Assembly: GCA_016713225.1 (NCBI GenBank)
Contig: JADJPO010000004.1
Span: 1-64,000 of the forward strand
Origin: Kineosporiaceae bacterium
Lineage (GTDB): Bacteria; Actinomycetota; Actinomycetes; Actinomycetales; Kineosporiaceae
DNA: 64,000 nucleotides
Direction of reading: 5' to 3'
Notes under the pieces: model-generated
Database searches by the model: none
What the model was told of the DNA's origin: nothing
The model's input: only the letters and a program-made list of their open reading frames with translations
Shown here: in pieces, positions 35,501 through 44,750 of the stretch
Position numbering within the stretch: position 1 is the first letter of the stretch
How the letters are laid out: each line of letters starts with the position of its first letter
Translations under genes and position numbers: made by a program

Positions 35501-35746
35501 CACGACGTCCTTGACGTAGCCGGTCAGCAGGTGGCCGTAGTGCGGCAGGCCGTTGGCGAAGGGAGGACCGTCGTAGAAGACGAACTCGTTGCCACCGGTC
35601 ACGGTCTCGCCGTCGACGACGCCGTCCGCCGGACGGGCGTCCACGCTCGCCTGGAAGGTCTTGTCGCTCTCCCAGAACCGCTGGACCCGTTCCTCGAGCT
35701 GAGGAAAGGCGGGGCTCGCGGGCACCTCGGGATAGGGCTGGGACAC
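32507..35746 (-). CDS. ileS: Isoleucyl-tRNA synthetase
   Basis: IleS charges tRNA-Ile and edits valine. The 1,079-residue class I enzyme shows the HIGH motif as FANGLPHYGHLL, the editing CP1 insert (TTPWTLPSNLAMAVN) and KMSKSLRNYPD. It is the long type with a tRNA-binding C-terminal domain, common in actinobacteria. The GTG at 35746 is chosen because a GAGGAG site lies 9 bp upstream and the family starts there; upstream codons belong to the T-box leader. Confidence 0.96.
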   Translation of the reverse strand: MSQPYPEVPASPAFPQLEERVQRFWESDKTFQASVDARPADGVVDGETVTGGNEFVFYDGPPFANGLPHYGHLLTGYVKDVVPRYQTMRGRRVERRFGWDCHGLPAEVEAEKQLGIAHKAEIETMGIATFNDACRTSVLAYTKDWEDYVHRQARWVDFENDYKTLDLDYMESVMWAFKSLWDKGLVYEGFRVLAYCWRCETPLSNTETRMDDVYRDRQDPAVTVAFELTSGPAVGAKALIWTTTPWTLPSNLAMAVNSDVTYVVVGHEGTSYLLAEARLAAYARELGDDAASRITARFTGAELVGSTYIPPFAYFAGRRNAHQILTADYVTTEDGTGIVHIAPAFGEEDKLVTDAADIEPVVPVDAQGRFTSEVGDYAGMQVFEANPRIVADLKAAGTLLRHETYEHPYPHCWRCDNPLIYKAVSSWFVKVSSFKDRMVELNQQIHWVPEHIKEGSFGKWLANARDWSISRNRYWGSPIPVWVSDDPTYPRTDVYGSLEQLQADFGVEVTDLHRPFIDELTRPNPDDPRPEGQRSTMRRVPEVLDCWFESGSMPFAQVHYPFENKDWFEHHYPGDFIVEYIGQTRGWFYTMHVLATALFDRPAFSSCVSHGILLGDDSRKMSKSLRNYPDVREVFDRDGSDAMRWFLMSSPVLRGGNLVVTQRGIRDGVRQVMLPLWNVWYFFSLYANTFGENGYRANWASGEGATTSDDVLDRYLLAKTHALVTTMTEQLDAYDIAGACQSVRDHLDVLTNWYIRRSRERFWATGTEASAIASSRAAFDTLARSLEVLTRLAAPLLPLVTEDIWQQLTGGRSVHLTDWPSPDELPADDALVAAMDTAREVASATLGLRKAANLRVRLPLLQLTVVTAEPAALQGFSAVIADEVNVRDVRLVDLADAGGHAVGVTERLTVNARAAGPRLGRAVQQVIQASKAGDWSRGEDGAVVCGGVPLVEGEFAVETVVSGAGEDQVAVAVLPGGGFVVLDTTVTPEAAREGLARDVIRIVQQARRDAGLAIGDRIVLRLTTPSDDVAAAVEAHRDLIAGETLADEVVLSAQAERDGQVSYETLSGEAVAAVSVERA

Positions 35747-35950
35747 GGGTCGTACTCCTCGGTCGGCTCGCACTACGCCGCGAGGACGACGCCACCGGAG
35801 TTCCGGGAGCACCGCGGTACCACCTCGCTTGCCCGACGCACGCGCCGGACCTCTCTCGATCGGCTGTGACGGGCCGTCCCGTCCGGTTCTACTGGGATCG
35901 GTCGACCGAGCTGATCGACCGTTCTGTTCTTCCGGAGGCTCGCCGGTGAT
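35747..35950 (-). promoter_or_regulatory. T-box riboswitch leader of ileS
   Basis: The minus-strand leader contains AGGTGGTACCGCGG (35812-35825), the conserved T-box core that binds the free acceptor end of uncharged tRNA. About 75 bases upstream a short hairpin with arms GGTCGA/TCGACC (35900-35920) and nearby ATC triplets could form the specifier stem for tRNA-Ile. Actinobacterial ileS T-boxes control translation rather than termination. Here the downstream GTCCTCGCGG segment could mask the GAGGAG ribosome-binding site. The motif is seen directly; the folding model is inferred. Confidence 0.85.
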
Positions 35951-36328
35951 GGCCGGGTCGACGCCTGTGCTGCGATGGTACGGGCTGTTGCGTGAGGTGG
36001 CCAAAGCGATACGCCTCGAGCTCACCGGCACCCCCGGTGAACCTGCCTCGGTCCATTCCCCCGCCACGCTCACAGTCCGAGGAAAATCGTTCACATGTTC
36101 GATCGCACGACGTGGGGACACTCCCACGGCACGGCGACCGACCCGAGGACATTGGCCCGTTACCCGCAGGGCCGCTCACGCCTAGACTCGTTCTATGGGG
36201 CCACTGCGCCCCGATGCGCGGCCACCGTCCGCCGATGTCCGACCGCCATGCAGCGCTGTGACCTGGGTAGCCCTGGTCGCCTCGCAACCGGCGGGGCCAC
36301 GGGGAGGACGAGAAGGGCCGTGAGACAC
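35951..36328. other. Divergent intergenic region, ileS leader to hsp20
   Basis: About 380 bp without a convincing gene. It must hold the ileS promoter (minus) and the hsp20 promoter (plus). A short palindrome-like stretch around 36112-36131 (GTGGGGACACTCCCAC) lies upstream of hsp20 and could be an operator. I find no HrcA or HspR site. Confidence 0.4.
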
Positions 36329-36772
36329 ATGATCATGTATCAGATCGAACGCCGGCCCGCCGTGCCGCTCGGGCCGGCCTGGGCCACCTGGATGGGTTTG
36401 TGGTTCTCGCTGGCGCCGGTCTCCCTCGACCGGCCGGCGACGCCCCACGACGAGAACCGGATGGCGTGCCAGGAGTTCTGGCAGGACGGCCGGTACGGGT
36501 GGCGTACCGGGCTGCCGGGCATCGACCCCGATCGCGACCTTCGCGTCACCGTCGAGAACGGGGTGTTGACGCTCACCGCGCAGCGCTGGCACGGAACACG
36601 CACCTTCTCCGCCCGCCTGCCAGAGGGTGTCGACTCCGACGACATCGTCGCCGTCTACCGTGACGGTGTGCTCGAGGTGTCGATGCCGCTGGAACCGGAC
36701 GACGCGATCGTCGCCTGGATGGACGAGATCCGACCCGAGAACGCGACGGTGCCGGTCCAGCATCCCGCGTGA
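36329..36772 (+). CDS. Hsp20/alpha-crystallin family small heat-shock protein
   Basis: This 147-residue protein is of the small heat-shock type. The alpha-crystallin core runs from LPGIDPDRDLRVTVENGVLT to DGVLEVSMPLEP, with the GVLEV motif in place of the usual GVLTV. Members hold unfolded proteins without ATP. The ATG at 36329 follows a GAGAAGGG stretch; a GTG at 36320 and an ATG at 36335 are alternatives. The first 50 residues are variable and hydrophobic in part. It is convergent with kbl, with a gap of only 13 bp. Confidence 0.8.
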   Translation: MIMYQIERRPAVPLGPAWATWMGLWFSLAPVSLDRPATPHDENRMACQEFWQDGRYGWRTGLPGIDPDRDLRVTVENGVLTLTAQRWHGTRTFSARLPEGVDSDDIVAVYRDGVLEVSMPLEPDDAIVAWMDEIRPENATVPVQHPA

Positions 36773-36785
36773 ACCCCGGCGTGGG

Positions 36786-37979
<1,194 letters not shown>

Positions 37980-38025
37980 CGTCAGACTCCCTTACCGCCG
38001 AAACGGGATCGCCACCGGAGAACGC

Positions 38026-39075
38026 TCAGCTCCAGTCGATCAGCACCTTGCCGCACTTCCCCGAGCGCACCACCTCGAACGCCCGGTCGAACTCCTCGGG
38101 GGCGAACCGGTGGGTGATCACCGAACCCAGCGCCGTCCGCAACGCAGCGGAGGTCTGCAGCATCGAACTCATGGCGTACCAGGTGTCGTACATCTCGCGA
38201 CCGTAGATGCCCTTGATGGTGAGCATGTGGGTGATCACCCGGCCCCAGTCGATGGCATAGTCGCCGTGCGGCAGGCCCAGCATCGCCACCCGGCCACCGT
38301 GGTTCATCGTCGCCAACATGTCCGAGACCGCGGCCGGCGCCCCGGACATCTCCAGCCCGATGTCGAAGCCCTCCCGCATGCCGAGGCGGCCCATCGCCTC
38401 GCGCAACGGCGTGGTCGCCGCGTTGATCACCAGGTCGGCGCCGGCGGCCTTGGCCAGCTCGAGCCGCACGTCGCTCACATCGGTCACCACCACGAACCGC
38501 GCCCCCACGTGGCGCACGATGGCGGTGGCCATCACCCCGATCGGCCCCGCCCCGGTGATCACCACATCCTCCCCCGCGATCGGGAACGACAGCGCGGTGT
38601 GGGTGGCGTTGCCGAACGGGTCGAACAGCGCCCCCAGGTCGGGGTCGAGTTCATCGGGTTGCACCCAGAGGTTTCCGGCCGGCATGACCAGGTAGTCGGC
38701 GAACGCCCCGTCCCGGTTCACGCCGATGCCGACCGTGTTGATGCACAGGTGGCGCCGTCCGGCCCGGCAGTTGCGACAGGCTCCGCACACCAGGTGCCCC
38801 TCACCCGAGACCCGCTGTCCGACCCGCACGGCGCTCACATCGTCGGCGACGGCCGCCACCTCGCCGTAGAACTCGTGGCCGATGGTCATCGGCGGCGTCA
38901 CGACAGAGGCCGCCCAGTCGTCCCAGTCGTACAGGTGCAGGTCGGTGCCGCACAGGCCGGTGCGCAGCACCCGCACCAGCACCTCGCCCGACCCCAAGCC
39001 CGATCGCTGGGTGGGCTCGGGGACGTCGAGCAGTTGCAGACCACGGCCGGCGGCCGTCTTCACCAGGGCACGCAT
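38026..39075 (-). CDS. tdh: L-threonine 3-dehydrogenase
   Basis: Tdh oxidises threonine to 2-amino-3-ketobutyrate with NAD. The 349-residue zinc alcohol dehydrogenase-type protein shows the catalytic zinc site CGTDLHLYDWDDWA and GHEFYGEV, four structural-zinc cysteines in CGACRNCRAGRRHLC, and the NAD loop ITGAGPIGVMATAIV. The ATG at 39075 begins RALVKTAAGRGLQLLDVPEP, as expected for the family. It lies upstream of kbl. Confidence 0.95.
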   Translation of the reverse strand: MRALVKTAAGRGLQLLDVPEPTQRSGLGSGEVLVRVLRTGLCGTDLHLYDWDDWAASVVTPPMTIGHEFYGEVAAVADDVSAVRVGQRVSGEGHLVCGACRNCRAGRRHLCINTVGIGVNRDGAFADYLVMPAGNLWVQPDELDPDLGALFDPFGNATHTALSFPIAGEDVVITGAGPIGVMATAIVRHVGARFVVVTDVSDVRLELAKAAGADLVINAATTPLREAMGRLGMREGFDIGLEMSGAPAAVSDMLATMNHGGRVAMLGLPHGDYAIDWGRVITHMLTIKGIYGREMYDTWYAMSSMLQTSAALRTALGSVITHRFAPEEFDRAFEVVRSGKCGKVLIDWS

Positions 39076-39224
39076 CGCACTCCGTCGTGACGTTCTCTCG
39101 TGGCCTATCTTCGCCAGCCGCATCGTGGCAGGAATCCGCCCAGACGGGTGGTTGCCGGCGCGTGGCACGCCGCCACGACCGGATCTGCCCAGGTGGGACG
39201 GGCCTGCAAGCTACGCTCGGCCTC

Positions 39225-40175
39225 GTGGCTCGGCTGCTGTTTGCGGAGCAATCCGCTCGCGTCGCAGCCCGCCGAACCTCTCGATCAGCACTCTTAGTGT
39301 TCGCTTCACTACTCACAGCACTTGCACCCGCGCTGTCGGTCGCAGCGGCCCCCGGAGCGGCGGCAGCACCTGCCGCACCTGCAGCACCGGCAGCCACCCC
39401 GACCCCGAAGGCACTGTCCCTGGACCTCGCGGTCGCCGTCACCGGCACCGTGGCCGGACGCGCCGGTCAGAGCGTTCCGGTCACCGTCACCTGGCGCAAC
39501 GCCGGCACGACGCCTGCCGTCGGCGTCTCCGTGAGCTACCTGCCCCCGTTGGGCGCCGAGCTCGGTGGCCTGCCGGCGGGCTGGACCAAGGCGGGCCGTA
39601 GCGCCGTCCGCACCGAGGCCGGCATGGCTCGAGGCGTCAGCCGGTCGGCAACCCTGACCGTCACGATCGGGGCCGCCGCCAAGCCCGGACTTCTGGTCGG
39701 CGGCGCCGCCGAGGTCCGCCCGGGCGTGGGGGTCGACAGCAAACCCGGCAACAACCAGGCGACCAGCCGGATCCGGGTCCAGGCCGGCCCCTCCCCCTCG
39801 CCCAGTCGCACCCCGACCCCCACCCGCACCCCCAGCCCGACCGCCAAGGTCACCACGCCGTCCGTCACGCCCACCCGCGCGGCACCCACCACCTCGCGCG
39901 GGGCGGTCGCGGCACCCGCCTCGACCAGGACGGCCCGCGAGCCGGCGCTGGCGCCGAGCACCTTCGTGGTGCCGGCCCGCACGACCTCGCCGAAGCCGGA
40001 GGTCGTCCAGGTCATCGACTCCGGCGGCGGCACCACCGCGGCGTGGCTGCTGCCGACCGTCGGGGCGATCGCCTGCTTCACCAGCGCCGGCTTGGTCGGC
40101 ATGACCCTGCGGCGGCGCCGGGCCGCCGAACGCGCCCACGCCGACGAGGTGCGTCACCTGCAGCAAGTCCTCTGA
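39225..40175 (+). CDS. Secreted or surface protein with Ser/Thr/Pro linker, unknown
   Basis: From the GTG at 39225 the 316-residue product has a signal-like hydrophobic segment (ALLVFASLLTALAPALSVAA), a beta-sandwich region resembling CARDB/DUF11 adhesive domains (LDLAVAVTGTVAGRAGQSVP to SKPGNNQATSRIRV), a long Pro/Ser/Thr linker and a C-terminal helix (about 268-289) followed by RRRRAAERAHADEVRHL. This topology is typical of wall-anchored actinobacterial proteins without LPXTG. The start is uncertain, since no clear ribosome-binding site is seen and the frame is open to 39087. Confidence 0.65.
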   Translation: MARLLFAEQSARVAARRTSRSALLVFASLLTALAPALSVAAAPGAAAAPAAPAAPAATPTPKALSLDLAVAVTGTVAGRAGQSVPVTVTWRNAGTTPAVGVSVSYLPPLGAELGGLPAGWTKAGRSAVRTEAGMARGVSRSATLTVTIGAAAKPGLLVGGAAEVRPGVGVDSKPGNNQATSRIRVQAGPSPSPSRTPTPTRTPSPTAKVTTPSVTPTRAAPTTSRGAVAAPASTRTAREPALAPSTFVVPARTTSPKPEVVQVIDSGGGTTAAWLLPTVGAIACFTSAGLVGMTLRRRRAAERAHADEVRHLQQVL

Positions 40176-40193
40176 CCTGATGCGTGCGACCTG

Positions 40194-41393
40194 ATGCGTT
40201 CTCGGCTCTGGCCCCTGTACGCCGGCGGGCTGCTCGGTCCGTTCGGCGGCGCCATGGTGACCACGATGCTGCCGGAGTTGGCCGAAGGGCTGCACACCTC
40301 GTTGGCCACCGCCGCCTCCTCGCTGACCGTCTACCTGGTGCCCTTCGCGGCGATCATGCTGGTCAGCGGCACGTTGGCCGAACACTGGGGACGTGCCCGC
40401 ACCATCCGTTGGGCCTACCTGGTCTATGCCCTGGCCTCGCTGGCGTGCGCCCTGGCCCCCACGGCGGCAACCTTCCTGGGCGCCCGGGCGATCCAGGGCG
40501 CCGCCAACGCCTTCACCACTCCACTCCTGGTGGCAGCGATCTCGGACCTCGTGGGTCCCACTCGCCTGGGGCGTTCCCTCGGCGTCTTCGGCGGCATGCA
40601 GGCTGCGGGGCAGGCCTTCGCGCCGTTGGTCGGCGGTATCGCCGCCGCCCTCGACTACCGATGGGCGTTCGTCTCCGCTGCCGCAGCGGCAGCGCTGCTG
40701 GGCGCCGTCCCGCCTGCCGATCAGGCGCCGACCCAGTCGGCCACCACGGCCACCACGGTCACCGCGGACACCACGGACGACGCGGCGTCGCGTCTGTTCA
40801 GCGCCGCGCGCTGGCGTCCCCTGGCCAACCGGCGTCTCGCCCTGGCCTGCTCGGTGGCCTTCGGCCTGTACCTGACCACCAGCGGGCTGAACCTGCTGTC
40901 GGCGCTGCTCGCCCACGACCGATTCGACCTCGGCCCGGACCAGCGCGGCCTGGTCGTGGCCTCCTTCGGCCTGGCCGGTCTGCTCACCGGTCCCCGGTTC
41001 GGTCGCCTCGCCGATCGGGTGGGCATGACACGCTTCGGCGTGGTGGTGAGCCTGCTCTTCGCCGCTGTGGTCGCCGCAACCGCCTACACGCCGTCCGTCG
41101 CCCTGCTGGTGCTGGCGGTGGCGGCCGGGGGCGCGGCGTCCACCGCGGGGCGCCTGACCAGCACCACGCTGGCCGTCACCAGCACACCCGGCAACCGCGC
41201 CGGGGCGACGTCGATGACGTTGGCCTGGCAGTTCCTGGGCTCGGCGCTGGCACCGGTCGCCCTGCTACCGCTCTACCACCGCAGCGTCGGGTGGGGCTTC
41301 GCCGCCACGGCCTCCGGCGCCGTCCTGGCGGCCGTCCTGCTGGCCGGCGCGCCGGGCCTGAACCGAACCCTCAGGCGGTCGGCAGCGCGCTGA
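40194..41393 (+). CDS. MFS transporter
   Basis: This 399-residue protein has about 12 transmembrane helices and the major facilitator signatures GTLAEHWGRARTIRWAYLVY (motif A) and GARAIQGAANAFTTPLLVAA (motif C region of drug/H+ antiporters). A cytoplasmic loop near 175-205 divides the halves. The substrate is unknown; similarity is to drug-efflux types. The last 23 bp overlap the end of the convergent valS. Confidence 0.88.
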   Translation: MRSRLWPLYAGGLLGPFGGAMVTTMLPELAEGLHTSLATAASSLTVYLVPFAAIMLVSGTLAEHWGRARTIRWAYLVYALASLACALAPTAATFLGARAIQGAANAFTTPLLVAAISDLVGPTRLGRSLGVFGGMQAAGQAFAPLVGGIAAALDYRWAFVSAAAAAALLGAVPPADQAPTQSATTATTVTADTTDDAASRLFSAARWRPLANRRLALACSVAFGLYLTTSGLNLLSALLAHDRFDLGPDQRGLVVASFGLAGLLTGPRFGRLADRVGMTRFGVVVSLLFAAVVAATAYTPSVALLVLAVAAGGAASTAGRLTSTTLAVTSTPGNRAGATSMTLAWQFLGSALAPVALLPLYHRSVGWGFAATASGAVLAAVLLAGAPGLNRTLRRSAAR

Positions 41394-44010
41394 GCGAGGC
41401 GGTGATCCGCGCCACCTCGGAGGTGGCCTTGGCCGCACGCTCGCGAATCGTCGCGACCACGGTCGCCGGGGCCTTGGCCAGGAACTGCTCGTTGCCCAGC
41501 TTGGCCCCCGCGGCCGCGAGGTCCTTGGTCGCCGCGGCCAGGTCACGCTCGAGCCGCTGCCGTTCGGCGGCGACGTCGATCGCGCCGTGCAGGTCGAGGT
41601 CGACGTGCACCGAGCCCGCGGTCAGCGTCGAGGAGGTGGCGAACCCCTCGCCCTCGAACTCCAACGCCGCGAGCGCGCGGATCTCGGCCTCGTGGGTGGC
41701 CAGCGAGGGCGCGAGCCCGCTGATCCGGGCCGGCACCCGCTTGCCGGGTGGCAAACCCTGGTCGGAGCGGAACCGGCGCACCTCGGTGACCAACTCCTGC
41801 AGCGCGGCGACCTCGGCCTCGGCCGCGGTGTCCCTGCGGTCGGCGTCGGGAGCCGGCCAGGCGGCGATCACCAGGGACTCCTCGGCCGAGGCGCCCCGGG
41901 TCAGTTCGGTCCACAACGCCTCGGTGACGAACGGGGTCACCGGGTGCAGCAACCGCAGGACGACGTCCAGCACCTCGCCGAGCACCCGGCGCGTGACGTC
42001 GGCGGCGGGCCCGCCCGCCTTGAAGGGCAGCTTGGCCAGCTCGAGGTACCAGTCGCAGACCTCGTCCCACACGAAGTGGTAGAGCGCATCCGAGAGCTTG
42101 GCGAACTGGAAGTCCTCGTAGTCGGCGTCCACCTGCGCGGTCACCGCGGCCAGCCGCGACAGGATCCAGCGATCGACCACCGACAGGTCGGCCGGCTCCG
42201 GCAGCGGCCCGGCCACCGTGGCGCCGTTGAGCAGCGCGAACCGGGTGGCGTTCCACAGCTTGGTGGTGAAGTTGCGACTGCCCGCCACCCACTCCTCGCC
42301 GATCGGGACGTCGGTGCCCGGGTTGGCGCCACGGGCCAGGGTGAACCGCAGCGCGTCGGCGCCGTAGGCATCCATCCAGTCCAGCGGGTCGACCACGTTG
42401 CCCTTGGACTTGCTCATCTTGCGGCCGTGCTGATCGCGCACCAGACCGGTCAGGGCGATGGTGTGGAACGGGGCCACACCGTCCATCGCGTACAGGCCGA
42501 ACATCATCATCCGGGCGACCCAGAAGAAGATGATGTCGTAGCCGGTGAGCAGCACATCGGTCGGGTAGTAGCGGCGCAGGTCGGCGGTGTCGTCGGGCCA
42601 GCCCAGGGTCGAGAACGGCCAGAGCGCACTCGAGAACCAGGTGTCCAGCACGTCGGGGTCCTGCCGCCAGCCGTCGCCGGTGGGCGCCTCGTCGTCCGGC
42701 CCGAGACAGACCGTCTCGCCGGCGGGACCGTAGTAGACCGGGATCCGGTGGCCCCACCAGAGCTGGCGCGAGATGCACCAGTCGTGCATGTTGTCGACCC
42801 AGTCGAAGTACCTCGAGCGCATCGTCGCCGGGTGGATCGCCACCCGGCCGTCGCGCACGGCGTCCCCCGCGGCCTGGGCCAGCGGGCCGACCTTGACGAA
42901 CCACTGCAGCGACAGCCGCGGCTCGACCACGGTCTGGCAGCGCTGGCAGTGCCCGACGGCGTGGGTGTAAGGCCGCTTCTCGGCGACGATGCGACCCTCT
43001 TCGCGCAGCGCGGCGACCACGGCCGGGCGGGCCTCGAACCGGTCGAGCCCCTCGAACGGGCCGTGGGTGGTCACGATGCCGCGCTCGTCGAGCATGGTGA
43101 TCGAGGGCAGGCCGTGCCGCTGACCGATCTCGAAGTCGTTGGGGTCGTGGGCCGGGGTCACCTTGACCGCGCCGGTACCGAACACCGGGTCGACATGGGC
43201 GTCGGCCACGATCGGGATCTTCCGGTCGGTCAACGGGAGCGAGACCTCGGTGCCGATCAGGTGCTGGTAGCGCGCGTCGTCCGGGTGGACGGCGACCGCG
43301 GTGTCGCCGAGCATCGTCTCGGCGCGGGTGGTCGCCACCACCACCGAGGACTCCCCCTCGCCGTAGCGGATCGAGACCAGCTCACCATCGTCGTCGGAGT
43401 GCTCGACCTCGATGTCGCTCAACGCGGTCTGGCACCGCGGGCACCAGTTGATGATGCGCTCGGCGCGGTAGATCAACTCATCGTCGTACAGCTTCTTGAA
43501 GATCGTCTGGACGGCGCGCGAGAGGCCCTCGTCCATGGTGAACCGCTCGCGGGACCAGTCCACCCCATCGCCGAGCCGGCGCATCTGGCCGAGGATCTTG
43601 CCGCCGTACTCGTGCTTCCACTCCCAGACCTTGGCGACGAACTCCTCGCGGGAGTAGTCGTGCTTGCTCTTGCCCTCGGTCTCGGCGAGCTGACGCTCGA
43701 CCAGGGTCTGGGTGGCGATGCCGGCGTGGTCCATGCCGGGCAGCCACAGGGCGTCGTAGCCCTGCATCCGCCGGCGCCGGGTGAGTGCGTCCATCAACGT
43801 GTGCTGGAAGGCGTGCCCGAGATGCAGGCTGCCCGTCACGTTCGGCGGCGGGATGACGATGGTGTAGGTCGGTCGCTCCGAGGTCGGGTCCGCGGTGAAG
43901 TACCCGGCGTCAACCCAGCCCTGGTACAGCGCCCCGTCTACCTCCGCCGGTGTGTAGGTCGGCGGCAGGGTGGTCACGGGGCGCGCAGGCGCGGGGACGG
44001 TCTCGGACAT
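41371..44010 (-). CDS. valS: Valyl-tRNA synthetase
   Basis: ValS charges tRNA-Val and edits threonine. The 879-residue class I enzyme shows HIGH as PPPNVTGSLHLGHAFQHTLM, the CP1 editing region, KMSKSKGNVVDPLDWMDAYG and the C-terminal coiled-coil arm (about 810-875, AAERQRLERDLAAATKDLAA) that contacts tRNA. The gene starts with ATG. No T-box motif is seen in its 5' flank. In related genomes valS precedes folC directly; here folC follows ileS. Confidence 0.96.
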   Translation of the reverse strand: MSETVPAPARPVTTLPPTYTPAEVDGALYQGWVDAGYFTADPTSERPTYTIVIPPPNVTGSLHLGHAFQHTLMDALTRRRRMQGYDALWLPGMDHAGIATQTLVERQLAETEGKSKHDYSREEFVAKVWEWKHEYGGKILGQMRRLGDGVDWSRERFTMDEGLSRAVQTIFKKLYDDELIYRAERIINWCPRCQTALSDIEVEHSDDDGELVSIRYGEGESSVVVATTRAETMLGDTAVAVHPDDARYQHLIGTEVSLPLTDRKIPIVADAHVDPVFGTGAVKVTPAHDPNDFEIGQRHGLPSITMLDERGIVTTHGPFEGLDRFEARPAVVAALREEGRIVAEKRPYTHAVGHCQRCQTVVEPRLSLQWFVKVGPLAQAAGDAVRDGRVAIHPATMRSRYFDWVDNMHDWCISRQLWWGHRIPVYYGPAGETVCLGPDDEAPTGDGWRQDPDVLDTWFSSALWPFSTLGWPDDTADLRRYYPTDVLLTGYDIIFFWVARMMMFGLYAMDGVAPFHTIALTGLVRDQHGRKMSKSKGNVVDPLDWMDAYGADALRFTLARGANPGTDVPIGEEWVAGSRNFTTKLWNATRFALLNGATVAGPLPEPADLSVVDRWILSRLAAVTAQVDADYEDFQFAKLSDALYHFVWDEVCDWYLELAKLPFKAGGPAADVTRRVLGEVLDVVLRLLHPVTPFVTEALWTELTRGASAEESLVIAAWPAPDADRRDTAAEAEVAALQELVTEVRRFRSDQGLPPGKRVPARISGLAPSLATHEAEIRALAALEFEGEGFATSSTLTAGSVHVDLDLHGAIDVAAERQRLERDLAAATKDLAAAGAKLGNEQFLAKAPATVVATIRERAAKATSEVARITASLSALPTA

Positions 44011-44132
44011 GCCCTGATTCTACGGACGTGGCACACCGGTCGGCGCACGCGACCCCCCACCCGCATATGACTCAATGTCACGAATGACGTACGCATTGCA
44101 ATAGCCGCGCGGGTATGTGAATCTCCCTCATC

Positions 44133-44750
44133 ATGACCGAGACAGCTCCCTCCCTGTCTCAGTCCTCACCTGGCCTTGCCACAGTGCTGGATGACGACTG
44201 GGAACTCACCATCACCCTGTCACTGGCCCCAGACGCTGTCGAAGCGCTGTGGCCGATCTATCGGGACGCCTTCGACGCACTGCAGACGCAGGCAGCGCAG
44301 CGTCACCTGATGACTCGAGCCGAGTTCGATGACCTGATGACCGACGAGCGGGTCGACAAGCTCGTGATCACGGATCGACGAGCCGACCGGGTCGCCGCGC
44401 TCAGCATCATGACCAACCGCTTCGAGGCCGTCCCGCTCGTCTCGCCGGAGTACTTCAGGGCGCGCTGGCCGCAGGAGTTCCACGATGGCCGCGTCTGGTA
44501 CGTCGGGTTCGTCGCGATCCCGCCCGCTTACCAGGGCAGCCGCGCGATCGGATCGATCATCCGACACGTGGTGGAGCAGGGCGGGACACTGGGCGGCGTC
44601 TTCGCGGTGGACATCTGCGACTACAACACTGAGGTCCATCGGCTCCCCGAGGCCATTGGACGACTCGGCCGGGCCTTTCACCCAGGCGTCACGAGTACCC
44701 GCCTGGATGCACAGGTGTACTGGGCCTACGAGGTGCCCCCACGACCGTAG
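44133..44750 (+). CDS. GNAT-fold acetyltransferase-like protein
   Basis: This 205-residue protein has a GNAT-like core: YVGFVAIPPAYQGSRAIGSI (near 128-147) fits the acetyl-CoA-binding motif A with its R/Q-x-x-G pattern partly kept. The N-terminal half carries the segment ALWPIYRDAFDALQTQAAQR. The substrate is unknown, and loss of acetylation activity is possible. Its last 62 bp overlap the 3' end of the convergent GGDEF-EAL gene. Confidence 0.65.
   Translation: MTETAPSLSQSSPGLATVLDDDWELTITLSLAPDAVEALWPIYRDAFDALQTQAAQRHLMTRAEFDDLMTDERVDKLVITDRRADRVAALSIMTNRFEAVPLVSPEYFRARWPQEFHDGRVWYVGFVAIPPAYQGSRAIGSIIRHVVEQGGTLGGVFAVDICDYNTEVHRLPEAIGRLGRAFHPGVTSTRLDAQVYWAYEVPPRP

Noticed and set aside
32447..35869. 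A 1,140-codon open frame on the plus strand opposite ileS.
   Set aside because: It lies wholly antisense to a clearly conserved synthetase; its sequence is rich in His, Gly, Val and Arg without family motifs, the usual effect of high-G+C codon use on the opposite strand.
41587..44070. An 827-codon open frame on the plus strand opposite valS.
   Set aside because: Antisense shadow of valS with no recognisable domain.
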